A stretch of DNA of 9,636 nucleotides from Acidobacteriota bacterium. GTDB taxonomy: Bacteria; Acidobacteriota; Terriglobia; Terriglobales; Acidobacteriaceae. The stretch covers positions 4,391-14,026 of the forward strand of contig QIAW01000289.1 of assembly GCA_003225655.1 (NCBI GenBank), given 5' to 3'. The notes below the pieces were generated by a model. The model saw only the letters and a program-made list of their open reading frames with translations, had not been told where the DNA came from and did not search any database. Shown here piece after piece: positions 1-7,006 of this stretch (positions are counted from its first letter, which is position 1; each line of letters begins with the position of its first letter). The position numbers and the translations under genes are program-made.

Positions 1-2472
1 GATGGCACGACCTCGTTCCTGGACGGCAACGGCCATCTGGTGATCAAAACTTATTTGACGGGCAGTACGTATTTTTCCGCGCGCTTCAAGTCGCAGCTCA
101 ACGGCGGCCGTGGCTTTGACTTTCAATACGGCAGGGTCGAATCCAACATTCAAATTCCTACCAGCCAGGCCATCTGGCCCGCGTTCTGGATGCTGGGCGA
201 TAACGGCGTCAGTTGGCCGGGCCGCGGCGAGATTGACATCATGGAGAACAACGGCGCAAAGCCAACCCAGATCAAGGGAACCATTCATGGCATTGGCTAT
301 GCGAACACCGGGTTGGGGGCGCATTTTGATTCCGCAACCCCATTCACCAATGGATTTCATACCTTCGGCATGATCTGGTCGCCGTTTCTGATTCAATTCT
401 ATGTTGACAGTCCGACCAACATCTATGCCAGCTACACTCCCGGCGAAATCATGGGCGTGGGCGCCAATCCAAGCAATGGCGCATCTACGCTGGGCCAGTG
501 GGATTTCTTTGGACACCCTTTCTTCGTTATCTATGATGTGGCGGTCGGCGGCGGCTTTGTGGGGAATCCTGGGCCAGGCACGGTCGTACCCCAGGTTATG
601 AATATTGACTACGTGCGCGTCTATCAGACGCCTGCACCGGCGGCAGTTACGTCTTTGACAGCGACGGCGGTTTCCAACAGCCAGGTGCAGTTGAGTTGGG
701 GAGCGAGCGCGACGGCGGCGAGCGACCCCGGTATTACCTACAACATCTTTCGCAGCACCACCGCGGGCACGGCGCACAACATCTCGAACACCAACATGGC
801 CAACATGATCTCCACCGGTGTTCACGGAACCAGCTTCACCGATGTGCTGCTCACCCCCGGCAAGACGTACTTCTATGTGGTTACGGCTACGGGCCAGGAG
901 TCGGGCGAATCGCCTCTCTCCAATGAGGCCAGTGTCACACTGCCATCTACGGGAACGAACGTGCAGGCTATTGCCATCAGCTCCGGCAGTCTGGTGGGAA
1001 CAGATAATTTTGTGCAGGACGCGGGTTTCAACCTTGGAGCCACGAATGCTTATCCCGATGTGATTGATGTATCGGGCGTGACCAATCCGGCGCCGCAGGG
1101 AGTTTACCGGACCGAGCGCTGGGGACCGACAACCTATACCATTCCCAATTTGACACCCGGCGGCAGTTACACCGTACGTCTGCACTTTGCGGAGGTCGCA
1201 TTTACTGCGGCCGGCCAGCGTGCCTTTAATGTTGCCATCAACGGCACGACAGTGCTGTCGAACTTCGATATTTTTGCGGCCGCCGGCGCTGAGTTCAAAG
1301 CGGTGGTCGAACAATTCACAGCCGCCGCCGACAGCAACGGCACGATCACGATTGCTTTTACCCTGGGGACGAACGGAGCGCCCCATACCAATCCCAGCCT
1401 ACGGGGTATTGAGATCATTCCGGCTGCTGCTCCTGCAGACTTCACAATTTCTGCCACACCGAGTTCGCGGACCGTAGTTGTGGGAAGCAGCACCAGCTAC
1501 ACGGCTGCAGTGGCTGCAAAGAATGGATTTACCGGGAGCGTAGGGCTCGGCGTCAGTGGTTTGCCCTCCGGCGCGAACGGCAGCTTCAGCCCAACTTCGA
1601 TTAGCGGCTCCGGTTCTTCCACGCTGACGGTTACAACCAGCAGCTCAACTCCGGCAGGAACCTACACGCTTACGATCACGGGCACGAGCGGCAGCTTGTC
1701 ACACTCTGCAAGCGTGACGCTGACGGTAACGGCTCCGCCACCACAACCGCCTTCGAACCTGGCGGCGACTGCGACTTCCAGCTCCGCGATCAGCCTGAGT
1801 TGGACAGCATCGCCTACTTCCGGAGTGACGTATGGTGTCTTCCGCAGTACGACTTCAGGGTTCACACCCTCAAGCGGCAACCAGGTTGCGAGTGGGGTGA
1901 CGGGTACATCCTTCGCCGATTCGGGATTGGCGTGCAACACCATTTACTTCTACCTGGTAGAAGCAGCCAGCTCAGCGGGCACATCGGCACCGTCAAACCA
2001 GGCCAGCGCCACCACACAAACCTGTCCGACGACATCTGTCCAGATCAATTCGGGCGGGCCGGCAGTGAGCCCGTTTATTGCCGACGTGGACTTCGCCGGT
2101 GGCAGCACCATCAACCACACCAACACCATTGACCTGAGTGGTGTGACCAATCCAGCGCCAATGGCGGTATATCAAACCGCGCGCATTGGGGGCTTCACTT
2201 ACACAATCCCGGGTTTCGTCGCTGGATCAAGCCACACGGTACGGCTGCACTTTGCCGAAACCTACTGGTCGTCGGCCGGTTCCAGAACCTTCAATGTAAG
2301 CATCAACGGCACGCAGGTATTGACCAACTTCGATGTTTTTGCGGCTGCTGGCGCCAAGAACAAAGCTGTCATCGAGCAGTTCACTGTGAATGCCAATAGC
2401 AGTGGCCAGTACGTGATCCAGTTCACCAAAGTGAAAGATAACGCCCTGGTGAGCGGGATCGAAATCCAGTAA
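1..2472 (+). CDS. GH16 laminarinase-like endo-beta-glucanase with FN3-malectin-Ig-FN3-malectin tail (5' partial)
   Basis: The frame is open from the first base, so the true start and signal peptide lie upstream; a GTG at 40 falls inside the GH16 fold and is not a credible start. Residues are counted from nt 1 (823 seen). GH16 domain about 1-209: WPAFWMLG, then the active-site motif GEIDIME with the expected nucleophile Glu77 and acid/base Glu82. This is the E-x-D-x-x-E form typical of laminarinases. The domain closes with the usual GH16 end, MNIDYVRVYQ. Then FN3 (211-316), a divergent malectin domain (321-473), an Ig-like domain (480-578), a second FN3 (584-677, Cys645/Cys675) and a second malectin (681-823). 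Expected role: extracellular endo-hydrolysis of beta-1,3 or mixed-linked glucan, with malectins as CBM57-type sugar binders. GH16 is certain from the motif, but exact specificity cannot be read. No sorting signal or membrane anchor is seen at the C-terminus, so it is probably released. Confidence 0.93.
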   Translation, partial: DGTTSFLDGNGHLVIKTYLTGSTYFSARFKSQLNGGRGFDFQYGRVESNIQIPTSQAIWPAFWMLGDNGVSWPGRGEIDIMENNGAKPTQIKGTIHGIGYANTGLGAHFDSATPFTNGFHTFGMIWSPFLIQFYVDSPTNIYASYTPGEIMGVGANPSNGASTLGQWDFFGHPFFVIYDVAVGGGFVGNPGPGTVVPQVMNIDYVRVYQTPAPAAVTSLTATAVSNSQVQLSWGASATAASDPGITYNIFRSTTAGTAHNISNTNMANMISTGVHGTSFTDVLLTPGKTYFYVVTATGQESGESPLSNEASVTLPSTGTNVQAIAISSGSLVGTDNFVQDAGFNLGATNAYPDVIDVSGVTNPAPQGVYRTERWGPTTYTIPNLTPGGSYTVRLHFAEVAFTAAGQRAFNVAINGTTVLSNFDIFAAAGAEFKAVVEQFTAAADSNGTITIAFTLGTNGAPHTNPSLRGIEIIPAAAPADFTISATPSSRTVVVGSSTSYTAAVAAKNGFTGSVGLGVSGLPSGANGSFSPTSISGSGSSTLTVTTSSSTPAGTYTLTITGTSGSLSHSASVTLTVTAPPPQPPSNLAATATSSSAISLSWTASPTSGVTYGVFRSTTSGFTPSSGNQVASGVTGTSFADSGLACNTIYFYLVEAASSAGTSAPSNQASATTQTCPTTSVQINSGGPAVSPFIADVDFAGGSTINHTNTIDLSGVTNPAPMAVYQTARIGGFTYTIPGFVAGSSHTVRLHFAETYWSSAGSRTFNVSINGTQVLTNFDVFAAAGAKNKAVIEQFTVNANSSGQYVIQFTKVKDNALVSGIEIQ
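1438..1734 (+). repeat. Ig-like module repeat, copy A (in the GH16 protein)
   Basis: This encodes an Ig-like domain of about 98 residues running from DFTISATP to SASVTLTV. It is closely matched in protein and DNA by the last Ig-like module of the thaumatin-like protein (copy B); shared stretches include NGFTGSV, GLPSG and AG.YTLTITGTSGSLSH. In both places it directly precedes an FN3-malectin cassette, so an Ig-FN3-malectin block of about 1 kb is repeated. Confidence 0.85.
1753..2469 (+). repeat. FN3-malectin cassette, copy 1
   Basis: C-terminal FN3 plus malectin of the GH16 protein. The malectin carries the shared signature: QINSGGPAVSPF, DLSGVTNPAPM, YQTAR, YTIPGF, TVRLHFAET, NVSINGTQVLTNFD, AAAGAKNKAVIEQF, then SGIEIQ. 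Malectin belongs to CAZy family CBM57; the animal protein binds diglucosyl ends of N-glycans. Confidence 0.9.
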
Positions 2473-2489
2473 GAGCACCCACTAGCAGG

Positions 2490-2517
2490 CATGGGGAGAT
2501 CTTCGGATCTCCTCATG
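2490..2517 (+). terminator. 12-bp hairpin with cUUCGg tetraloop after the GH16 gene
   Basis: Arms 2490-2501 and 2506-2517 pair over 12 bp, all Watson-Crick except one G-U (2494/2513), around a TTCG loop closed by C-G, the extra-stable UUCG tetraloop. It begins 17 nt after the TAA of the GH16 gene. No T-run follows, so it is not a textbook intrinsic terminator. It may terminate weakly, or protect the 3' end of the upstream mRNA. The pairing is seen directly; the function is inferred. Confidence 0.6.
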
Positions 2518-2610
2518 GCAAGCCGGGATTGCGCCAGCTTGTTTGCATCCAGAAATGGGAAGTGGCAACACAAGCAAATGAACTCAACCGCGCCCTCGCT
2601 CGAGATTCGA

Positions 2611-2637
2611 TTGCAAGACTAAATTACGGTTTATTCA
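2611..2637 (+). promoter_or_regulatory. Weak candidate promoter ahead of the CBM-FN3-malectin gene
   Basis: TTGCAA (2611-2616) and TATTCA (2632-2637) resemble -35 and -10 boxes but are only 15 nt apart, and the match is poor. They sit in the most AT-rich part of the 218-nt gap, about 54 nt before the start codon. The gap otherwise holds only the hairpin near its left end; I see no RNA gene or small ORF with a ribosome binding site. A promoter is plausible here because this is the widest non-coding gap in the window. Confidence 0.22.
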
Positions 2638-2690
2638 AAATGCCGCGAGTCTGCCAGATTCGTTGTGCGTGAACACGGAAGGGAGTTCGC

Positions 2691-4031
2691 ATGAAAAAGA
2701 TAAGTTTTCTGTTGGTCTTGTTGTTGGGGATGGTTGGCACCGTGATGGGCGGAACTTGTCCTCCAGGGCCACCTGCGTCGCGCGGTAACGGCCAGGTCGC
2801 TGGGGTGGCCATCCCGGGCGGGAGCCGGTATTACATGAAAGATTCCCTGATCGAGAATTTCGATTGCTTCGAACAGTTAAGTGCCTGGTTCCCTTCGTAT
2901 TTTCATTCCTCGAACTCGATTTCTCCGACACAAATTCTCGTAGACATGGCCTATGCCGCCCAAGCCACGGCGACGTTCTTTAACGTGGTGGCGCCGACAA
3001 GCGGGAACTACACGCTGGCTGTGCGTTATGCCTATGCCTCCGGTCTTTTCCCAGGGATCACAGTGCGACCGGAGGGAATCATGGTGAACGGCGTGGTCAT
3101 TACCAACGACATGCAGTTCCCTATCACCGGAAATTTCGAGACCTTTGAATACGTGAGCATTGTGATTCCCCTGAATGCCGGCACGAACACCGTTCAGATG
3201 TTCAATGTGGCGGGGGATGGCGTTTCCCGCGTTGACGTCCTGGACATAACCGCGGGCGGAACCCCTCCCACCTGCAGTGGCGCGCCCAACGCGCCGGGCG
3301 GGCTGAGCGCGACAGCAGTTTCCAGCAGCCAGATCAACCTGAACTGGACAGCCAGCACAGCGCCCTCAGGCTGTACGGTTGGCCACTACAACGTATTTCG
3401 CAGCACAACCGCCGGGTTCACACCCTCTGGAAGCAACCAGATTGCGAGCGGAGTGACCACCACGTCTTATGACGATGCGACAGCGGTGTGTGCCACCACT
3501 TACCACTACGCGGTAGAGGCCGTCGACTCCGTGGGCGCATCGGCAGCCTCAACCCAGGCCAGCGCCACAACCAACGCCTGCCCGATGACGGGCAGCGTCC
3601 AGATCAACTCCGGCGGTCCGGCGGTGAGCCCGTTTGTAGCTGACGAGGACTTCGCCGGCGGCGGCACCATCAACCATGCGAACACGATTGACTTGAGCGG
3701 TGTGACCAACCCCGCGCCGATGCAGGTATACCAGACAGCACGTAGCGGCAACTTCTCTTACACGATTCCCGGCTTTACCGCTGGATCGAGTCATATGGTG
3801 CGGCTGCACTTTGCCGAGACCTATTTCTCCTCCGCTGGCTCCCGAACCTTTAACGTGAGCATCAACGGCACGCAGGTACTGACCAATTTCGATATTTTTG
3901 CGGCCGCAGGCGCCAAGAACAAAGCAGTGATCAAGCAGTTCACGGAAAACGCCAGCTCCACCGGCGACTACGTGATCACGTTCACCTCGGTGGTCAACAA
4001 CTCCCTGGTGAGCGGGATCGAAGTGCAGTAG
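2691..4031 (+). CDS. Secreted non-catalytic carbohydrate-binding protein: CBM6/35-like, FN3, malectin
   Basis: 446 residues. The ATG is chosen because GGAAGGGAG (2677-2685) lies 5 nt upstream and a clear signal peptide follows (KK, a hydrophobic run over residues 4-19, cleavage near Gly20/21). The residue before Cys23 is Thr, so there is no lipobox. Residues about 38-190 form a beta-sandwich of CBM6/CBM35 style: a GNYTLAVRYAYASG strand, VNG, a FP.TGNFETFEY segment, an L.AGTNTVQ strand and a closing V.RVDVLDI. FN3 spans about 200-297 with two apparent cysteine pairs (Cys195/Cys228 and Cys267/Cys297). A malectin domain fills 302-446. No glycoside hydrolase motif is visible, so this looks like a two-lectin adhesin or targeting protein rather than an enzyme. 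It is first in a probable operon with the GH79 and thaumatin-like genes; the next start is 31 nt after its stop. The CBM family call is by strand pattern only. Confidence 0.88.
   Translation: MKKISFLLVLLLGMVGTVMGGTCPPGPPASRGNGQVAGVAIPGGSRYYMKDSLIENFDCFEQLSAWFPSYFHSSNSISPTQILVDMAYAAQATATFFNVVAPTSGNYTLAVRYAYASGLFPGITVRPEGIMVNGVVITNDMQFPITGNFETFEYVSIVIPLNAGTNTVQMFNVAGDGVSRVDVLDITAGGTPPTCSGAPNAPGGLSATAVSSSQINLNWTASTAPSGCTVGHYNVFRSTTAGFTPSGSNQIASGVTTTSYDDATAVCATTYHYAVEAVDSVGASAASTQASATTNACPMTGSVQINSGGPAVSPFVADEDFAGGGTINHANTIDLSGVTNPAPMQVYQTARSGNFSYTIPGFTAGSSHMVRLHFAETYFSSAGSRTFNVSINGTQVLTNFDIFAAAGAKNKAVIKQFTENASSTGDYVITFTSVVNNSLVSGIEVQ
3288..4028 (+). repeat. FN3-malectin cassette, copy 2
   Basis: Second copy, in the non-catalytic CBM protein. 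Its FN3 has an extra cysteine in the loop before the YNVFRSTT strand (Cys228), matched by Cys195 in the preceding linker. Its malectin signature differs at few positions from the other late copies, for example AVIKQF in place of AVIEQF. Confidence 0.88.
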
Positions 4032-4062
4032 CAGTCAGGCGATTGAATCCCGGAGGCAGGCA

Positions 4063-6261
4063 ATGCTGGAACACAAACGAATCAGTATGGTCACTCTGTT
4101 TCTAATCCTGGCGTTGTTTCGTCTGCCGGGAACTGCCGGGGCTCAATCTGCCGTTGGAGTGACAGTTGACCAGAGCAACCCAGGACAAGCGGTTTCGTCG
4201 GATTTCGAAGGGTTCAGCGTTGAAATGCTCCTGGCCTTCCCCGACAGCAATGGCAACTACTTGTTCAGCGGGAATAACACCGCGCTCATCGGAATGTTCA
4301 AGAGCCTCGGTATCAAAAGTCTGCGCATGGGCGGCAACAGCGCCGACAATGTGGCCGATAACAACGGCCAGCTCCCGATCGATGCAACTTGCGCGGCCGC
4401 CGATAAGTGTCCTAACGCGGACAGTCTATACGCCTTCGCCCAGGCAGCCGGCGTCAATGTGCTCTTCACGTTGCGGTTGAAGGTTTACGATCCGAACGCC
4501 GCGGCAACAGAAGCCGCGTACATCATGAAGCACTACGCTTCCTTAACAAAGTGTTTTCAGGTGGGCAACGAGCCGAATGTTTACATCAGCAGCTACAGCA
4601 CATACGACACCGATTTCAAGGCTTACAGGAGCGCAGTCCTGAACGTTGCTCCTGCCGCGACGTTCTGCGCTCCGGCGGTGACCAATGGCGGCGGCCAGCC
4701 CTGGGCCGAATCATTCGCAACTGAGTACAAAGGTGACCCCACGGTTCAATTGGTCTGCGGCCACTACTATCCTGGCGCGCGCACGGGCACGACTACCGGC
4801 GATATCAACTACATATTGGACCCCAGCCGTCTTGTCGGCGGCGCGAACAACTACACGGAGTACTACAACAATTTTCCAAGCTTCGCAGTTGCCGCCGGAG
4901 AGAGCTGGCGGCTCGAGGAGACCAATAGCCTCGTCAGCCAGGGCGAGGCAGGGGTCAGCAACGTATATACCGCCACGCTTTGGGCGCTCGATTACCAACA
5001 TTGGTGGGCCCAGCAGCACAACGCCGGGGGACTCAATTTTCATGAAGGCGCTTCGTCTGTTTACAACGCCTTCATGCCAACTACGCTGAGCAGCAGCTAC
5101 ACCGCGGAGCCTCTGGCTTATGGAATCAAGGCTTTCAGTCTTGGAGACGCGGGGCAAAACGTTACAACTACGGTCAGCTCGAATCCCGATAGTGTCAATA
5201 TCACCGCCTACGGATTGATGGATCCCACAACGGGAAACCTATTCGTAACTCTCATCAACAAGGAACACTTCGCAGGCGCAAAGAACGCAACCGTTACTTT
5301 GAACCCCGGAGCGACTTATACCGGCGGGAAAATGTGGACCCTGCAGCAAGCGAATGGCGATGTCACCGTTGCTACCGGCATTACCCTCGGCGGCGCCACC
5401 ATCGGTGGAGACGGCACTTGGAATGGCACAGCGTCTACGATCTCGCCAGTGAGTTCCGGAGATTTCGTCATCAGTGTCCCCTCGGCCAGTGCAGCTATTC
5501 TGGAGCTGACCGGCAAAGGCACTCCACCACCACCGCCGCAGTCACCCTCGAACCTGGCGGCGAGCGCAATTTCCAGCAACCAGATCAACCTGAGTTGGAG
5601 TGCATCGCCGACCTCGGGCGTTACCTACAGCATCTTCCGCAGCACAACCTCCGGATTCACGCCTTCCAGCGGCAACCAGATCGCGAGCGGGGTGACGAGT
5701 ACAACCTATTCCAATGCAGGGCTGGCGTGTAACACCACATACTTCTATCTGGTGGAAGCCGCTGATACAGGCGGCGCATCGGGGCCAACCAACCAAGCCA
5801 GTGCGACAACCCAAGCCTGTGTCACTCCAACTATTCAGATCAACTCGGGCGGGCCGGGGGTGAGTCCGTTTGTGGCTGACGAAGACTTCATGGGCGGCGG
5901 CACCATCAACCACGCCAACACGATTGACCTGAGCGGGGTGAGTAGCCCGGCGCCGATGGCAGTGTACCAAACCGGACGCACAGGGAATTTTACCTACACG
6001 ATTCCGGGCTTTAACCCAGGATCGAACCAGACCGTGCGGCTGCACTTTGCTGAGACCTTCTTCTCTACGACCGGTTCCCGTGTCTTCAACGTGAGCATTA
6101 ACGGAACACAGGTGCTGACGAATTTCGATATCGTTGCAGCTGCGGGCGCGAAGAACAAGGCAATCATCGAGCAGTTCAATGGCAAAGCTGCGAATTCCAG
6201 CGGCCAGTACGTAATTACATTCACCTCAGTGGTCAACAATTCGCTGGCCCCAGCGGACTGA
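4063..6261 (+). CDS. GH79 beta-glucuronidase-like enzyme with FN3-malectin tail, frame broken at the 3' end
   Basis: 732 residues. ATG 4063 is favoured over Met9 by GGAGG (4052-4056) 6 nt upstream. Signal peptide 1-27, cleavage at AGA-Q. GH79 region about 29-485: RMGGNSADN near the start of the barrel, acid/base Glu170 in VGNEPN, likely nucleophile Glu286 in RLEETNS, then a beta-sandwich with LINKEHF as in the GH79 C-terminal domain. From memory, the Acidobacterium capsulatum enzyme uses Glu173 and Glu287, an almost equal spacing. A TPPPPPQ linker leads to FN3 (494-586, Cys556/Cys586) and malectin (590 onward). Expected role: exo-removal of glucuronic acid from extracellular polysaccharide or glycoconjugates. 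The malectin lacks its last strand: paralogues end SLVSGIEI, this one reads SLAPAD and stops. The downstream bases continue as FN3-malectin in the -1 frame, so the gene is probably truncated (see 6246-6974). The GH79 domain itself is intact. Confidence 0.9.
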   Translation: MLEHKRISMVTLFLILALFRLPGTAGAQSAVGVTVDQSNPGQAVSSDFEGFSVEMLLAFPDSNGNYLFSGNNTALIGMFKSLGIKSLRMGGNSADNVADNNGQLPIDATCAAADKCPNADSLYAFAQAAGVNVLFTLRLKVYDPNAAATEAAYIMKHYASLTKCFQVGNEPNVYISSYSTYDTDFKAYRSAVLNVAPAATFCAPAVTNGGGQPWAESFATEYKGDPTVQLVCGHYYPGARTGTTTGDINYILDPSRLVGGANNYTEYYNNFPSFAVAAGESWRLEETNSLVSQGEAGVSNVYTATLWALDYQHWWAQQHNAGGLNFHEGASSVYNAFMPTTLSSSYTAEPLAYGIKAFSLGDAGQNVTTTVSSNPDSVNITAYGLMDPTTGNLFVTLINKEHFAGAKNATVTLNPGATYTGGKMWTLQQANGDVTVATGITLGGATIGGDGTWNGTASTISPVSSGDFVISVPSASAAILELTGKGTPPPPPQSPSNLAASAISSNQINLSWSASPTSGVTYSIFRSTTSGFTPSSGNQIASGVTSTTYSNAGLACNTTYFYLVEAADTGGASGPTNQASATTQACVTPTIQINSGGPGVSPFVADEDFMGGGTINHANTIDLSGVSSPAPMAVYQTGRTGNFTYTIPGFNPGSNQTVRLHFAETFFSTTGSRVFNVSINGTQVLTNFDIVAAAGAKNKAIIEQFNGKAANSSGQYVITFTSVVNNSLAPAD
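5545..6247 (+). repeat. FN3-malectin cassette, copy 3 (last strand lost)
   Basis: Third copy, in the GH79 protein. Homology to the other cassettes stops after VVNNSL at about nt 6247; the final SGIEI strand is missing and copy 4 begins in the next few bases in another frame. Confidence 0.85.
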
Positions 6262-6971
6262 ATGCGACGGCGGTCTCCACCAGCCAGATCAACCTGAGCT
6301 GGACTGCCGGCACGTCGAACTGCACGCCGACTTACAACGTGTTCCGCAGCACAACTTCAGGCTTCACCCCGTCAAGCAGCAACCAGATCGCCAGCGGAGT
6401 CATGGGCACATCCTTCTCGGATACTGAGTTGACGTGTAACACCACTTACTTCTACGTGGCCGAAGCCACCGACTCAGCCGGCACATCCGGACCGTCGAAC
6501 CAGGCGAGTGCAACAACGCAGGCTTGCGTCGGGCCCAACCTCCAGATCAACTCCGGCGGTCCGGCGGTGAGCCCGTTCCTCGCTGATGAAGACTTTACCG
6601 GCGGCGGCACGATCAACCATGCCAATACGATTGATCTGAGCGGTGTGACCAATCCGGCTCCAATGGCGGTCTATCAAACCGCGCGCGTGGGAAATTTCAC
6701 CTATACCATTCCGGGGTTCACCGCCGGATCGAGCCATACAGTGCGGCTGCATTTTGCCGAGACCTTCTTTTCAACCGCTGGTTCCAGGACGTTTAACGTG
6801 AGCATCGACGGCACGCAGGTCCTGACGAACTTCGATATCTTCGCGACCGCCGGCGCCAAGAACAAAGCGGTGATCGAGCAGTTCACGGAAAACGCCAACT
6901 CCAGCGGCCAGTACGTGATCCAGTTCACTTCGGTCGTCAACCAGGCATTGGCCAGTGGGATCGAGATTCAA
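6246..6971 (+). repeat. FN3-malectin cassette, copy 4 (out of frame)
   Basis: Fourth copy, complete but not in frame with the GH79 gene. Its FN3 has the loop cysteine (codon at 6321) typical of the two-pair subtype, but the linker cysteine that should precede it is absent. Confidence 0.85.
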
Positions 6972-6974
6972 TAG
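6246..6974 (+). pseudogene. Out-of-frame FN3-malectin remnant of the GH79 gene's C-terminus
   Basis: From nt 6246 the frame one base behind the GH79 gene reads GPSGLNATAVSTSQINLSW and continues through a full FN3 and a full malectin to a TAG at 6972-6974, ending GIEIQ like its paralogues. It overlaps the end of the GH79 frame. The first in-frame start-like codon is a GTG at 6339 in the middle of the FN3 fold, with no ribosome binding site, and there is no signal peptide, so it is not an independent gene. The adjacent thaumatin-like gene has the same malectin-linker-FN3 order in frame, which supports an ancestral GH79-FN3-malectin-FN3-malectin protein. Coding sequence after the break shows no further stops or shifts, so the break is recent, is bypassed by frameshifting, or is a sequencing error in a C-run. 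Confidence 0.8.
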
Positions 6975-6996
6975 CAGTGACAACCAGCTCAATTTT

Positions 6997-7003
6997 GGAG
7001 GAG
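6997..7003 (+). promoter_or_regulatory. Ribosome binding site of the thaumatin-like gene
   Basis: GGAGGAG ends 3 nt before ATG 7007; the GGAGG core leaves 5 nt. It fixes the start of the thaumatin-like frame, which is followed at once by a signal peptide. Confidence 0.8.
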
Positions 7004-7006
7004 TGC

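Noticed and set aside
40..2472. GTG at 40 as the start of the GH16 gene
   Set aside because: The same frame is open to base 1 and encodes typical GH16 sequence before this codon (DGNGHLVIK), so the gene is simply cut by the window.
2691..2765. Lipoprotein signal in the CBM-FN3-malectin protein (Cys23 near the cleavage site)
   Set aside because: Cys23 is preceded by Gly-Gly-Thr; the -1 Thr and the lack of Leu or a similar residue at -3 do not form a lipobox. A standard signal peptidase I site fits better.
5542..6045. Long minus-strand open frame opposite the GH79 FN3-malectin region, with look-alikes at 3549-3809, 6474-6752 and 9068-9403
   Set aside because: The similar minus-strand peptides arise because the plus-strand cassette is repeated and GC-rich at third positions. 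They have no ribosome binding sites and no recognisable domain, and they sit entirely opposite conserved coding sequence.
6339..6974. Independent gene starting at GTG 6339
   Set aside because: The GTG is the Val of the conserved YNVFRSTT strand, inside an FN3 domain whose coding continues upstream to at least 6246. There is no ribosome binding site or signal peptide.
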